A stretch of DNA of 64,000 bases from NCBI GenBank assembly GCA_003934925.1, contig JQIX01000046.1, positions 1 to 64,000 on the forward strand, read 5' to 3'. The stretch comes from Epsilonproteobacteria bacterium (ex Lamellibrachia satsuma). GTDB lineage: Bacteria; Campylobacterota; Campylobacteria; Campylobacterales; Sulfurovaceae. Position 1 is the stretch's first letter. Every line of letters starts with the position of its first letter. The notes below the pieces were generated by a model. That model was not told the origin of the DNA, did no database searches, and saw only the letters and a list, made by a program, of their open reading frames with translations. Positions 8,491 to 16,703 of this stretch are shown here, in pieces. Both the position numbers and the translations under genes were made by a program.

Positions 8491-9243
8491 ATGCGTTATT
8501 TCATAGCAATATTAGTAGCATGGTTATTTGCCGGATGTGCCAATCAGGGTAAAAAGATTAAGTATGACGGGGAGATACTGATAGAGCAGAAATGTGCTGT
8601 GTGTCACAACCTGAAAATGCCGCCGAATACCTATGCAGATGAAAAAGCTCCGCCTATGATGGCTGTGGTTTTTCACCTGAAAGATTTTATGAAGATCACC
8701 ATGGATGATGAAAAGTTCAGCAAATTTATTCCTTTTGTGCAGGATTATGTGATCAATCCGAGTAGAGATAAATCGTACTGTGATAAAGAGAGTTTGAAAA
8801 CGTATGGTGTAATGCCTTCACAGAAAGGCAATGTCACCAAAGATGAACTTGAAGCGATTGCATCCTATATGTATGATTTTTATGATCAGCAGAAGTACTT
8901 GAAACAGATGCAGGCAAAAGCAGTGTTTGATGCCCTGCCAAAAGGGGAACGGATTGCACGTAAAAATGGCTGTTTCAACTGTCATACGTTAAAGAAAAAA
9001 GGTGTAGGGCCCTCTTTTTCAGAAATTTCAAAACGGGATGCAAAAGAGATAATAGATACCATTAGCAATGGAAGTCATGGAAAATGGGCAGGATTTTATG
9101 TGATGATGCCTGCCTTTAAAAGTAAACTAACCCAAGAGAATATTGTGACATTGCAAAAATGGATACAAACGGACAGCAAGAAAGAAAATACAGGTAAAGC
9201 TGTTGATATGTCAACACAGACTCCATGGAAGGTAAAAAAATGA
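8491..9243 (+). CDS. di-heme cytochrome c lipoprotein
   Basis: Periplasmic electron carrier with two heme sites: CAVCH near residue 35 and CFNCH near residue 161. The N-terminus ends in the lipobox LFAGC, so residue 16 is a likely lipidated cysteine and the protein is probably membrane-tethered. The middle has a VxPSRDKSYC region with an extra cysteine. The redox partner is not visible. Its stop overlaps the next ATG (ATGA at 9240-9243). Confidence 0.85.
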   Translation: MRYFIAILVAWLFAGCANQGKKIKYDGEILIEQKCAVCHNLKMPPNTYADEKAPPMMAVVFHLKDFMKITMDDEKFSKFIPFVQDYVINPSRDKSYCDKESLKTYGVMPSQKGNVTKDELEAIASYMYDFYDQQKYLKQMQAKAVFDALPKGERIARKNGCFNCHTLKKKGVGPSFSEISKRDAKEIIDTISNGSHGKWAGFYVMMPAFKSKLTQENIVTLQKWIQTDSKKENTGKAVDMSTQTPWKVKK

Positions 9244-9836
9244 TATTTGATCTAGATAAAGATAAAGCGTTAAATGAAACCTATAAACTGATGGCTCAAA
9301 CCATCATCCCAAGACCCATTGCATGGGTTGTGACAGAAGATGAGGGGGTTGTCAATATTGCCCCTTTCTCTTACTTTATAGGTTTATCCTCCGAGCCGGC
9401 TTCTGTACTCATTTCTGTAGGGCATAAACCTGACGGTACGCCTAAAGATACACTGGCAAACATAAGAAAACACCAAAAATGTACGATCTGTATGGTGCAG
9501 GAAAGTGATCTTGAGAAGATGCATTTTAGTTCAAAAGGTGTAGACAAAGAGGTAAGTGAAGCTGAAATATTTAATATAGAAACTGAAACTTTGGTTGAGG
9601 GGTATCCTCCCATGATAAAAGGTGTTCCCTCTGCTTACTTCTGTGAACTCAATCAGGAGATAGATCTTGGCGGAGGTTCAACGATTCCTCTTGTTTTAAA
9701 CGTAAAGCAGATCTTTGTAGATGATGAGGTTATTACCGATAAAAAGAGATTGACTATCTCATTCGATCCTATAGCCCGTATAGGTAAAAGCTATGCCTTT
9801 TTGGGGGAGGAGATCGAAGCTCCCAAGATACCATAG
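9240..9836 (+). CDS. flavin reductase-like (FMN-binding) family protein
   Basis: Flavoprotein of the flavin reductase-like fold, 198 aa. Typical parts are an N-terminal LMAQTIIPRPIAWV segment (about 17-30), the NIAPFSYF motif (about 41-48) and a terminal FDPIARIGKSYAFLG block. These proteins bind FMN and are used by oxidoreductases of varied kind, so the substrate is open. I prefer the ATG at 9240 to the one at 9225 because GGAAGG lies just ahead of it and it couples to the cytochrome stop. Confidence 0.78.
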   Translation: MIFDLDKDKALNETYKLMAQTIIPRPIAWVVTEDEGVVNIAPFSYFIGLSSEPASVLISVGHKPDGTPKDTLANIRKHQKCTICMVQESDLEKMHFSSKGVDKEVSEAEIFNIETETLVEGYPPMIKGVPSAYFCELNQEIDLGGGSTIPLVLNVKQIFVDDEVITDKKRLTISFDPIARIGKSYAFLGEEIEAPKIP

Positions 9837-9903
9837 AGGTTTATAGCTCTCCTTAAGTTATATTGGTTAAAATCAGATAGATATACTCCTATTAAGGATA
9901 CAG

Positions 9904-10485
9904 ATGTTAATACGCAAACTTTTTAAATTTGAAAATGCCCATATTGTTCGGGGCTGTTCTACGCAGCGCTGCAGTGAAAACATACACGGACACTCCTATA
10001 AGGTGGAAGTACTGCTGGAATCAAATTATCTGGATAACGGGCAGATGGTGTATGATTTCGGTTTGACGAAACTGTATATCAAAGAGCTAATAGACTCTTT
10101 TGACCATGGGATCACACTGTGGTCAAAAGACGATGCCGATTATATAGAAGCAATGAAAAAATACAGTCATAGATGGGTAGAACTGCCTGTGTCTCCTTCG
10201 GCTGAACAGTTTTCACGTGTCATTTACCTGATGGTAGAACGTGTTTTGGCATGTACAGCTATGGTAAACGGTGAAAGAGAAGTAAAGCTTCACAGTATTA
10301 TAGTCCATGAAACAGATACAGGCTATGCCCAAGGTTTTAAAGAAGATGCACACAGTGAGTTAATGGGAAAAATAGGATTGGAAGATATTTCCTTTTCCGA
10401 ACAGGTAAAAAAGGAATGGAGTGACAGTGAACTTTGGGAAAAGCTTATCAGTCACACCTTAATGAAAAATCCTGAAAAAGTTTAA
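9904..10485 (+). CDS. queD: 6-carboxy-5,6,7,8-tetrahydropterin synthase (QueD/PTPS family)
   Basis: T-fold enzyme of queuosine synthesis that turns dihydroneopterin triphosphate into 6-carboxytetrahydropterin, the QueE substrate. Zinc histidines are in FENAHIV near residue 12 and in the IHGHSYKV block (about 28-35). The DFG motif and a late VHETDTGYA motif are also present. At 193 aa it is longer than E. coli QueD but fits the longer PTPS-like variants. Start is supported by AAGGA at 9895-9899. queE is 5 kb upstream. Confidence 0.85.
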   Translation: MLIRKLFKFENAHIVRGCSTQRCSENIHGHSYKVEVLLESNYLDNGQMVYDFGLTKLYIKELIDSFDHGITLWSKDDADYIEAMKKYSHRWVELPVSPSAEQFSRVIYLMVERVLACTAMVNGEREVKLHSIIVHETDTGYAQGFKEDAHSELMGKIGLEDISFSEQVKKEWSDSELWEKLISHTLMKNPEKV

Positions 10486-10499
10486 AGGGATCTATCGGT

Positions 10500-11717
10500 T
10501 TAGTTTGTAAAAAGATCCTCTTTCTCACAACGATTCAACTCCCAACGGATAGGGATCATTTTAACTTTCATACCCTTAGCAAGAAACTCCACATCAGGTG
10601 TAGTAATGATCATCCCATCGGCTTTTTGCATTGGTGAGACCATGCCGGGAAGCTGTTGTTTGATCGGCATAAATGTTTTGCCGTCAAAGGTACCAAGCCG
10701 TACGGTATATTTTCCTTTTCTTAGTGAATAATCTTCCCTCATGCTTGTTTCTACGGTTGCATAATGATAGGCATCCGCACCGGACATTTTATGGATCACG
10801 GCACGGATAAAGATCTCATAGTTGACCATGGATGCCAAAGGATTGCCAGGGAGATTGATCACTGCAATATTGCCTATTTTCCCAAAAGCGGTAGGTTTAC
10901 CGGGTTTTATATCTACTTTGTCAAAATAGAGTTTCATACCTAACTTGCCAAAAGCCTCTTTGGTAAAATCTTTATCTCCCATGCTCACCCCACCGGAAGT
11001 GATAATAATATCTGCATCCAATGCAGAGGTAATGGAAGATTCCAGCAAGGCTATAGTATCACCGCTGCTTGGAATGTAACGTACTTCGCATCCCAATTCT
11101 TTTGCACGGGCGAGGAACATGGGGGTATTGGAATTGTAGAGTTGATGAGGCTCTATTTTTTCAAAATGGGGACGCAGTTCGTCTCCTGTACCAAATACAG
11201 CTACTTTTATTTTTCTATAGACGGTGAGGTGTGTGATGCCCTGACTGGCAAGCAGGGCAATACTGTATGCAGTGACCTTTTCACCTTTGTGAAGATAGAC
11301 TGTTCCGCTCTTGACATCTTCACCGGCTCTTCTGATATGTGCATTCTTGTCTATGCTGGAAGGCAGGGTGATCTGATCGCCTTCTGCAATGACATTCTCT
11401 ATGGGGATAATGGCTTCACATCCTTTTGGAATAGGTGCACCGGTCATGATCTTTATGGCTGTTTTGGGCTGTAGTGTCATCTCTGGATCATCGCCTGCAT
11501 AGATCACTTCTTTACAGGTGACAGTACTGTTCTCATCTGCACATTTTACAGCATACCCATCCATGGCAGAGTTATCAAAACGGGGCAGGTCAAAGGTAGC
11601 AGTAGAGTCCTCAGCCATAATTCGCCCTAGAGCCATTTCAATAGGGATGATCTCTGTAGAGACAGGAGTAATGTTCGTATAGATAATATCTAATGCTTCA
11701 GTAATAGAGACAGCCAT
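10500..11717 (-). CDS. moeA: molybdopterin molybdenumtransferase MoeA
   Basis: Inserts molybdate into adenylylated molybdopterin to give Moco for enzymes such as NapA and formate dehydrogenase. Family landmarks are LPRFDNSAMDGYA (about residues 50-62), the MTGAPIPKG loop, the ITSGGVSMGDKDF motif and LPGNPLAS in the C-terminal half. Length 405 aa. The upstream in-frame TTG at 11732 has no ribosome site, whereas the ATG at 11717 has AAAAGG six bases ahead, so I use 11717. It is divergent from the gene at 11794. Confidence 0.95.
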   Translation of the reverse strand: MAVSITEALDIIYTNITPVSTEIIPIEMALGRIMAEDSTATFDLPRFDNSAMDGYAVKCADENSTVTCKEVIYAGDDPEMTLQPKTAIKIMTGAPIPKGCEAIIPIENVIAEGDQITLPSSIDKNAHIRRAGEDVKSGTVYLHKGEKVTAYSIALLASQGITHLTVYRKIKVAVFGTGDELRPHFEKIEPHQLYNSNTPMFLARAKELGCEVRYIPSSGDTIALLESSITSALDADIIITSGGVSMGDKDFTKEAFGKLGMKLYFDKVDIKPGKPTAFGKIGNIAVINLPGNPLASMVNYEIFIRAVIHKMSGADAYHYATVETSMREDYSLRKGKYTVRLGTFDGKTFMPIKQQLPGMVSPMQKADGMIITTPDVEFLAKGMKVKMIPIRWELNRCEKEDLFTN

Positions 11718-11793
11718 AACAAGCCTTTTCAAGTTGAGTTGGCTGATTATAGCAAAATAGGGTATAATCCACTTTTAATTTTTAGGAGTTTTT

Positions 11794-12219
11794 ATGGAAG
11801 CTGAGATTATAGCTGCACATAGTTTATTGGTTAAAGTTTTTTTAGGATTTTTGCTGCTGGGTCTTTTTATTCCTGTGATGACAGCAAAAAATCCATTCTC
11901 TTTCAGAAAAGCAAGCTTTATTTATACAATGATCTTTCAGGCAATTGCTACTATGGTAGCTTTTGCAGGGATCGTTGCTGTTTATGCAGGCCATCTCGGC
12001 TGGAGTACGACTACAATCATCATGTCTGTGGTCTGGGTTGCATTGATGTTTATAGAGATAAAAAAATACAAGCTTATAAAGCTGGCAAATCTACAGGATA
12101 CCTCAATACACAAACTTCTTAAAGGGGTCTTTCTGAAAATATCACTGGTAGAGATTCTGCTTGTTGCTGCAATGGTCGTACTGATGATACTCAAAGCCAA
12201 GGGCGTAATAGTTATCTGA
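11794..12219 (+). CDS. four-helix integral membrane protein, unknown function
   Basis: Hydrophobic protein of 141 aa with about four membrane helices (roughly residues 10-28, 42-64, 70-86 and 112-136). I do not recognise a catalytic or metal motif. The layout recalls small CopD-like or DUF-type membrane proteins of Campylobacterota. TTAGGAG precedes the start. It ends 2 nt before rsmE, so both are probably on one transcript from the region divergent with moeA. Confidence 0.65.
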   Translation: MEAEIIAAHSLLVKVFLGFLLLGLFIPVMTAKNPFSFRKASFIYTMIFQAIATMVAFAGIVAVYAGHLGWSTTTIIMSVVWVALMFIEIKKYKLIKLANLQDTSIHKLLKGVFLKISLVEILLVAAMVVLMILKAKGVIVI

Positions 12220-12221
12220 TC

Positions 12222-12890
12222 ATGTTGTATCTTTATCATAAAGAGGCCGGAGAACCCCAACTTACCCTGACCGGAGATGAACATCGTTATATCTTCAAAG
12301 TACGAAGGCACAAAATAGAGGATACTCTTTATTTGCGTAATCTTGAAGATGGACTGCTTTACCGTTATCTGGTGACCTATATCGATAAACGTTCTGTTAT
12401 ACTTGAACTGAAGGAGAGTCAGACACTTGCAATAAAAGCACCGAAGAAACTGCATATAGGCTGGTGCATCATTGACTCTAAGAATATTGAAAAAGTACTG
12501 CCGTCACTTAATGAAATGGGTGTAGAAAAGATTACATTTATCTACTGCAAACGTTCACAAAAAAGTTTCAAGATCGATTTTAAGCGTCTGAAAAAGATAC
12601 TGTTGAACTCTTCTCAGCAGTCAGGAAGATCCGAGATGATGATACTTGAGATGGCAGAAGATCTGAAAAGTTTTTTACACGAAAATCCAACAAGTAAAAT
12701 GTTGAACTTCTCAGAAAACAGACTTACAGCACAAGCAAATATAGATACAGTAGTGATAGGGTGTGAGGGTGGTTTTCATGAAGATGAAGTTTCTCTTTTT
12801 AGCCCTGAAGACATTATAGGTTTTGATACTCCTTTGGTGTTAAAGAGTGAAAGTGCCGTGTGTGCTGTGGCTTCTAAAATACTTTTATAA
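12222..12890 (+). CDS. rsmE: 16S rRNA (uracil(1498)-N3)-methyltransferase RsmE
   Basis: SPOUT-class methyltransferase for U1498 in the decoding region of 16S rRNA. The N-terminal PUA-like domain has HRYIFKVRRHKIEDT at about residues 21-35. The C-terminal SAM knot has VIGCEGGFHEDEV and a final LKSESAVCAVASKIL motif. Length 222 aa, near the family norm. The gene follows the small membrane protein after 2 nt. Confidence 0.92.
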   Translation: MLYLYHKEAGEPQLTLTGDEHRYIFKVRRHKIEDTLYLRNLEDGLLYRYLVTYIDKRSVILELKESQTLAIKAPKKLHIGWCIIDSKNIEKVLPSLNEMGVEKITFIYCKRSQKSFKIDFKRLKKILLNSSQQSGRSEMMILEMAEDLKSFLHENPTSKMLNFSENRLTAQANIDTVVIGCEGGFHEDEVSLFSPEDIIGFDTPLVLKSESAVCAVASKILL

Positions 12891-12909
12891 TAATTTAAAT
12901 TTATTTCGT

Positions 12910-12915
12910 TATAAT
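12910..12915 (+). promoter_or_regulatory. rpmE -10 promoter element
   Basis: A perfect TATAAT lies about 170 nt ahead of the rpmE start and directly upstream of the structured leader, so the leader is most likely transcribed from here (start near 12922). No -35 element is evident. Confidence 0.55.
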
Positions 12916-12947
12916 TCCGCCCTAAAGTTGTCTCGCCTAAGAGCGTT

Positions 12948-13055
12948 GCAACAACCCTGTTTGCTTTGCAAATACGGAAGAGCCTAAAGGCTGGAACAGG
13001 TTAGTTGCCTGTCATTAAAAGCTGACTGCTGAAGTCTGCTAATGCAACTTGTTGC
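12948..13055 (+). ncRNA. structured RNA leader upstream of rpmE
   Basis: A closing helix (GCAACAA 12948-12954 with TTGTTGC 13049-13055) encloses two domains. Domain one is a three-way junction: CCTGTT 12956-12961 with AACAGG 12995-13000, holding hairpins TTGC/GCAA (12961-12971) and AGCC/GGCT (12981-12992). Domain two is AGTTGC 13003-13008 with GCAACT 13044-13049 around an imperfect 7-bp hairpin at 13020-13040. The right ends of the two closing helices touch at 13049. It matches no riboswitch core I know. L31 leaders are known in other phyla, so autoregulation by L31 is an inference. Confidence 0.6.
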
Positions 13056-13085
13056 GTTTTAAAAATAACTAATAAAGGTCTCAAA

Positions 13086-13286
13086 ATGAGAAAAGGTATT
13101 CACCCTGAATATATGGAATGTAAAGTTACGTGTGCTTGTGGAAACAAGTTTGAAGTCAGATCAAATAAACCAGAGATGAGTATTGATATCTGTAATGAAT
13201 GTCACCCATTCTTTACAGGTTCTGAGAAAATTCTTGATGCTGCAGGTAGAGTTGAGAAGTTTAAAAACAAATACAAATTGTCATAA
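13086..13286 (+). CDS. rpmE: 50S ribosomal protein L31 (zinc-binding form)
   Basis: Ribosomal protein L31, 66 aa. It is the C+ form with a zinc site made of CACG (residues 16-19) and CNECH (residues 37-41). The N-terminal KGIHPEY is diagnostic. AAAGG lies ahead of the ATG. It is preceded by a 160-nt leader with strong folding potential and followed by a GC-rich hairpin. Confidence 0.97.
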   Translation: MRKGIHPEYMECKVTCACGNKFEVRSNKPEMSIDICNECHPFFTGSEKILDAAGRVEKFKNKYKLS

Positions 13287-13295
13287 GACTTTTCC

Positions 13296-13312
13296 GGGGA
13301 CACTTTGTCCCC
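13296..13312 (+). terminator. hairpin after rpmE
   Basis: A perfect 7-bp stem GGGGACA/TGTCCCC closes a CTT loop ten bases after the rpmE stop. No clear U-run follows, so it could be a weak terminator or an mRNA-end stabiliser before rsmI. Confidence 0.55.
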
Positions 13313-13361
13313 AAATGATTGAAGGTACCCTTAACCTACTTACTGCCTAAAGGCAAGCTAT

Positions 13362-14174
13362 ATGATTACATTTATCCCTACTCCTATCGGAAATCCTCAA
13401 GACATTACAATTCGTGCAATAAAGCTTTTTGAAAAAGCAGAACTCTTTTTTTGTGAAGATACACGTCAGACCAAACGGCTTTTAAGACTTTTGGAAGAGC
13501 GGTTCGGTATGATGTATCCCAATGCAGAATTTCACTCTTTTAATGAACATAACGGAAAAGAACGTCTGGAACAGTTTGGTGCTGTTTTGGATGCAAAAGA
13601 GGTTGTTTATGTCAGTGATGCCGGCATGCCTGTCATCTCTGATCCTGGACAGATACTTGTAGCATATTGTCAGGAAAACGATATAAAGTATGACGTGCTC
13701 CCCGGAGCCAGTGCAGTTACAACAGCATACGCTGCGAGCGGCTTTGAAGAGGGAAAGTTCCTTTTTTTCGGTTTTTTGCCGCATAAAGGGTCTGACAGAA
13801 GTTCTGCATTGAGCGAAGCCATGAATAATGGTTATAATACAGTACTTTATGAGGCTCCGCACCGTTTGGAAAAATTTTTAAAAGAAGCTGTTGCTTTGGA
13901 TGCAGGCAGAGAACTTTTTCTGGCTAAAGAGATCAGTAAAAAGTTTCAAACCTATTTTAAAGGTACAGCTCAAGAGCTGGATGAAAAGTTCCGGAATATC
14001 ACGATCCGTGGAGAGTGGGTTGTGATCATTCGTGCAAAAAAAAGTACAGAAAAAAGTCTCAGTTTTGATGAGGTTCTACAGTTGGACCTGCCTCCAAAAC
14101 CTAAAGCAAAACTTCTGGCAAAACTGAGTGACAAGAGCGTTAAAGAGTGGTATCAGGAATTAATTAAAAATTAA
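13362..14174 (+). CDS. rsmI: 16S rRNA (cytidine(1402)-2'-O)-methyltransferase RsmI
   Basis: Tetrapyrrole-methylase-fold enzyme that methylates C1402 of 16S rRNA. Landmarks are FIPTPIGNPQDITIRA at residues 4-19, FFCEDTRQTKRLL near 29-41, and the SDAGMPVISDPG loop near 85-96. Length 270 aa. The start has AAAGG seven or eight bases ahead. The last codons and stop lie inside a TTAAAAA heptamer repeat. Confidence 0.94.
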   Translation: MITFIPTPIGNPQDITIRAIKLFEKAELFFCEDTRQTKRLLRLLEERFGMMYPNAEFHSFNEHNGKERLEQFGAVLDAKEVVYVSDAGMPVISDPGQILVAYCQENDIKYDVLPGASAVTTAYAASGFEEGKFLFFGFLPHKGSDRSSALSEAMNNGYNTVLYEAPHRLEKFLKEAVALDAGRELFLAKEISKKFQTYFKGTAQELDEKFRNITIRGEWVVIIRAKKSTEKSLSFDEVLQLDLPPKPKAKLLAKLSDKSVKEWYQELIKN

Positions 14175-14191
14175 AAATTAAAAATTAAAAA
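14164..14191 (+). repeat. perfect heptanucleotide repeat (TTAAAAA)x4 over the rsmI stop
   Basis: Four exact copies of TTAAAAA run from 14164 to 14191. The rsmI stop TAA (14172-14174) lies in the second copy. Each copy brings a TAA, so stops occur in all three forward frames within 21 nt. Confidence 0.9.
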
Positions 14192-14246
14192 TTATTTGGG
14201 AATTTTAGAACGCAGATTTCAAGTAAAAATTAGATAAAATCCATTT

Positions 14247-14933
14247 ATGATAATTTATGGAAAACAGGTTTGCCTCTATGCTTTAGAGCAACACCCGGAT
14301 ACAGTTACAACTGTCTATGTAGCCAAAAAAGGGATACTCCCGCAAAAACTATTTCATGAACATCATGATAAGATCAAATTTTTAGAAGAGAAATGGGCCC
14401 AGTCTATGAGCAAAGGTGGGAATCACCAGGGCATTCTGCTTGAAGTTTCTGATTTTGAACAGAGTACGCTTTCCCAGATAAAGAAAAATGATTTTATTGT
14501 GTTGCTTGATGGCTTAACGGATGTAGGGAATATCGGAGCGATCGTAAGAAGTGCTTATGCACTTGGGGCAGATGCTATCATTGCTGCAGGTGTGAAGCAG
14601 TTGAACTATGCTGCTATTGCACGTACAAGTTCAGGAGCATTGTTGGATATGCCTTTTATGGTCACACACAATATTCTAGATGTGTTTAATGAATTGCAAC
14701 AGGTAGGTTTTTCCTTCTATGGTGCAGCCATGGATGGTAAAGCAGTGCAGGATATGGTATTTGACTCTAAGCGTGTACTTGTTCTGGGCAGTGAAGGCAA
14801 GGGACTTTCCAAGAAGGCAAGATCAAAGATAGATCATATGATCTCTATAGAAATGAAGCATGCATTCGACTCTTTGAACGTCAGTGCGGCAGCAGCGATT
14901 TTAATACACAGGATGGGTTATGCAATTAAATGA
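14247..14933 (+). CDS. rlmB: 23S rRNA (guanosine-2'-O)-methyltransferase RlmB (SpoU family)
   Basis: TrmH/SpoU-class knotted methyltransferase, probably for G2251 in 23S rRNA. The N-terminal substrate domain is followed by the three SpoU motifs: LDGLTDVGNIGAIVRSA (about 89-105), LVLGSEGKGL (about 178-187), and the final SIEMKHAFDSLNVSAAAAI. Length 228 aa is near the norm. The assignment to RlmB rather than another SpoU member rests on overall form. Its 3' end overlaps the next gene by 14 nt. Confidence 0.87.
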   Translation: MIIYGKQVCLYALEQHPDTVTTVYVAKKGILPQKLFHEHHDKIKFLEEKWAQSMSKGGNHQGILLEVSDFEQSTLSQIKKNDFIVLLDGLTDVGNIGAIVRSAYALGADAIIAAGVKQLNYAAIARTSSGALLDMPFMVTHNILDVFNELQQVGFSFYGAAMDGKAVQDMVFDSKRVLVLGSEGKGLSKKARSKIDHMISIEMKHAFDSLNVSAAAAILIHRMGYAIK

Positions 14934-15471
14934 GATACTTGAAGAAAACAGCATAAAAGCTATAGCTAAGAAAACCAATATTTCGGAAGATAATCTTGAG
15001 GCACTTTTTGCGGGTGATTTTGATAAGCTGAAAAAAGTGAAAACATTAGGATTCATCTCTATCATAGAACGTGAATATAAAGCAGATCTAAGTGCCTTGA
15101 AAGAGCAGGCACTTTCACACTATACGCAATATGGCGGCAATGAAGAGGAAAGTGTTACGATCGGGCTTCCTGTTATGGAAGAGAAAAAAGGCAGATCCAA
15201 ACTGTTTCTGCTATTCATTTTACTGCTTCTAGGATATGCTTCCTGGTATTTTTTTACACAATTTGACAAAAAACAGTTAAGTGAGTTATTGCCATTCAGT
15301 GAAGATAAGATCAGCCAATATCTCATACCTAAAGAGATAAATAACAGTACAGAATTGAGTATAGAAAGTGTCATAGCACCTGCACAGGCAGATAAGAAAT
15401 CTGTACAGGATAATGTAAAAACAGAAACGAATCTGACACAAACTGAAGAAAGTTCAAAAGAGAGAATATAA
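14920..15471 (+). CDS. RodZ-like helix-turn-helix protein with one membrane span
   Basis: Single-span membrane protein of 183 aa. Residues 1-60 look like a degenerate helix-turn-helix of the RodZ/HTH_25 kind (IKAIAKKTNISEDNLEALFAGD). One hydrophobic helix sits at about residues 90-110. The rest is a polar, probably periplasmic tail rich in Ser, Glu and Lys. RodZ links MreB to the membrane in rod-shaped cells. That role is inference from layout alone. It overlaps rlmB by 14 nt and abuts the aminotransferase. Confidence 0.6.
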   Translation: MQLNEILEENSIKAIAKKTNISEDNLEALFAGDFDKLKKVKTLGFISIIEREYKADLSALKEQALSHYTQYGGNEEESVTIGLPVMEEKKGRSKLFLLFILLLLGYASWYFFTQFDKKQLSELLPFSEDKISQYLIPKEINNSTELSIESVIAPAQADKKSVQDNVKTETNLTQTEESSKERI

Positions 15472-16703
15472 TGTTTGATGAAATACAATTTGAAAAGATA
15501 AACCGATTGCCAAAGTATCTTTTTGCAGAGATCAATGATCTTAAGATGTCTGCAAGGAGAAGAGGAGAAGATATTATTGATTTCTCCATGGGTAACCCGG
15601 ATGCATCTACGCCGCAGCCGATCATAGATAAGTTATGCGAAACCGTACAGAGGCCGAAAACACATGGCTACAGTGCCAGTAAAGGGATCTATAAATTGCG
15701 TTTGGCAATGAGTAAATGGTACAAACGTAAATATAATGCCGATCTGGATCCAGATACCGAGATCGTTGCAACGATGGGAAGCAAAGAGGGATATGTACAT
15801 TTGGTACAGGCTATCTCTAATCCTGGAGATGTAGCTATTGTTCCTGATCCTACCTATCCTATTCATTCTCAAGCCTTTATTTTGGCAGGGGCAAATGTAG
15901 AGAAGATGAAACTTGTCTTTAACGAAGAGACTTTTAAAGTGGATGAGGATAGATTTTTGTCTGACCTTGAAGAGGCATTGGATAACTCTGTACCACAAGC
16001 AAAATTCCTAGTGGTGAACTTTCCTCATAATCCAACTACAGCAACAGTGACACCACAGTTTTATGAGAGGCTGGTTGCCTTAGCAAAAGAAAAACGTTTT
16101 TATATTATTTCTGATATTGCCTATGCGGATATTACATTCGATGGATACAAAACACCTTCCATTATGGAAGTTGAAGGTGCAAAAGATGTAGCAGTAGAGT
16201 CTTATACGCTTTCAAAATCTTATAATATGGCCGGCTGGCGGGTTGGTTTCGTCGTAGGGAACAAAAAACTGATAGGAGCACTTCAGAGTATCAAATCCTG
16301 GTTGGATTACGGAATGTTCACACCGATTCAGGTTGCCGCAACAGTGGCATTGGATGAGCATGGGTATGTACCCGATGAACAGGTTATCCCCCGTTATGAA
16401 AAAAGACGTGATGTGATGATCGATGCCTTTGGTAAAGCAGGATGGCATTTGGCAAAACCGAATGCTTCAATGTTTATCTGGGGGAAAATCCCTGAAATAG
16501 CAAAAGATATGGGCTCTTTGGAATTTTCAAAACAGCTTCTTATTCATGCAGGTGTTGCAGTAAGCCCCGGTATAGGATTTGGAAAGTATGGTGATGAATA
16601 TGTACGTATTGCCCTTATAGAAAATGAAAAGCGTATCCGTCAGGCAGCAAAAAATATCAAGAGATTTCTTAAAGAACTTAAAGAGGTAAAAGAGAATGAT
16701 TAA
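15471..16703 (+). CDS. class I/II PLP-dependent aminotransferase (AlaC/LL-DAP-like)
   Basis: Fold type I aminotransferase of 410 aa. The PLP lysine lies in SYTLSKSYNMAGWRVGF near residue 247. FSMGNPDASTPQ, PDPTYPIH and NFPHNPT motifs fit the AspC/AlaC/DapL group. The neighbour hom and the aspartate pathway make a role in alanine, aspartate or diaminopimelate metabolism likely, but the substrate cannot be read from sequence. Its stop overlaps hom by 8 nt. Confidence 0.85.
   Translation: MFDEIQFEKINRLPKYLFAEINDLKMSARRRGEDIIDFSMGNPDASTPQPIIDKLCETVQRPKTHGYSASKGIYKLRLAMSKWYKRKYNADLDPDTEIVATMGSKEGYVHLVQAISNPGDVAIVPDPTYPIHSQAFILAGANVEKMKLVFNEETFKVDEDRFLSDLEEALDNSVPQAKFLVVNFPHNPTTATVTPQFYERLVALAKEKRFYIISDIAYADITFDGYKTPSIMEVEGAKDVAVESYTLSKSYNMAGWRVGFVVGNKKLIGALQSIKSWLDYGMFTPIQVAATVALDEHGYVPDEQVIPRYEKRRDVMIDAFGKAGWHLAKPNASMFIWGKIPEIAKDMGSLEFSKQLLIHAGVAVSPGIGFGKYGDEYVRIALIENEKRIRQAAKNIKRFLKELKEVKEND

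Noticed and set aside
11718-11732. moeA start at the TTG 11732
   Set aside because: No ribosome site lies before it, while the ATG at 11717 has AAAAGG at six bases.
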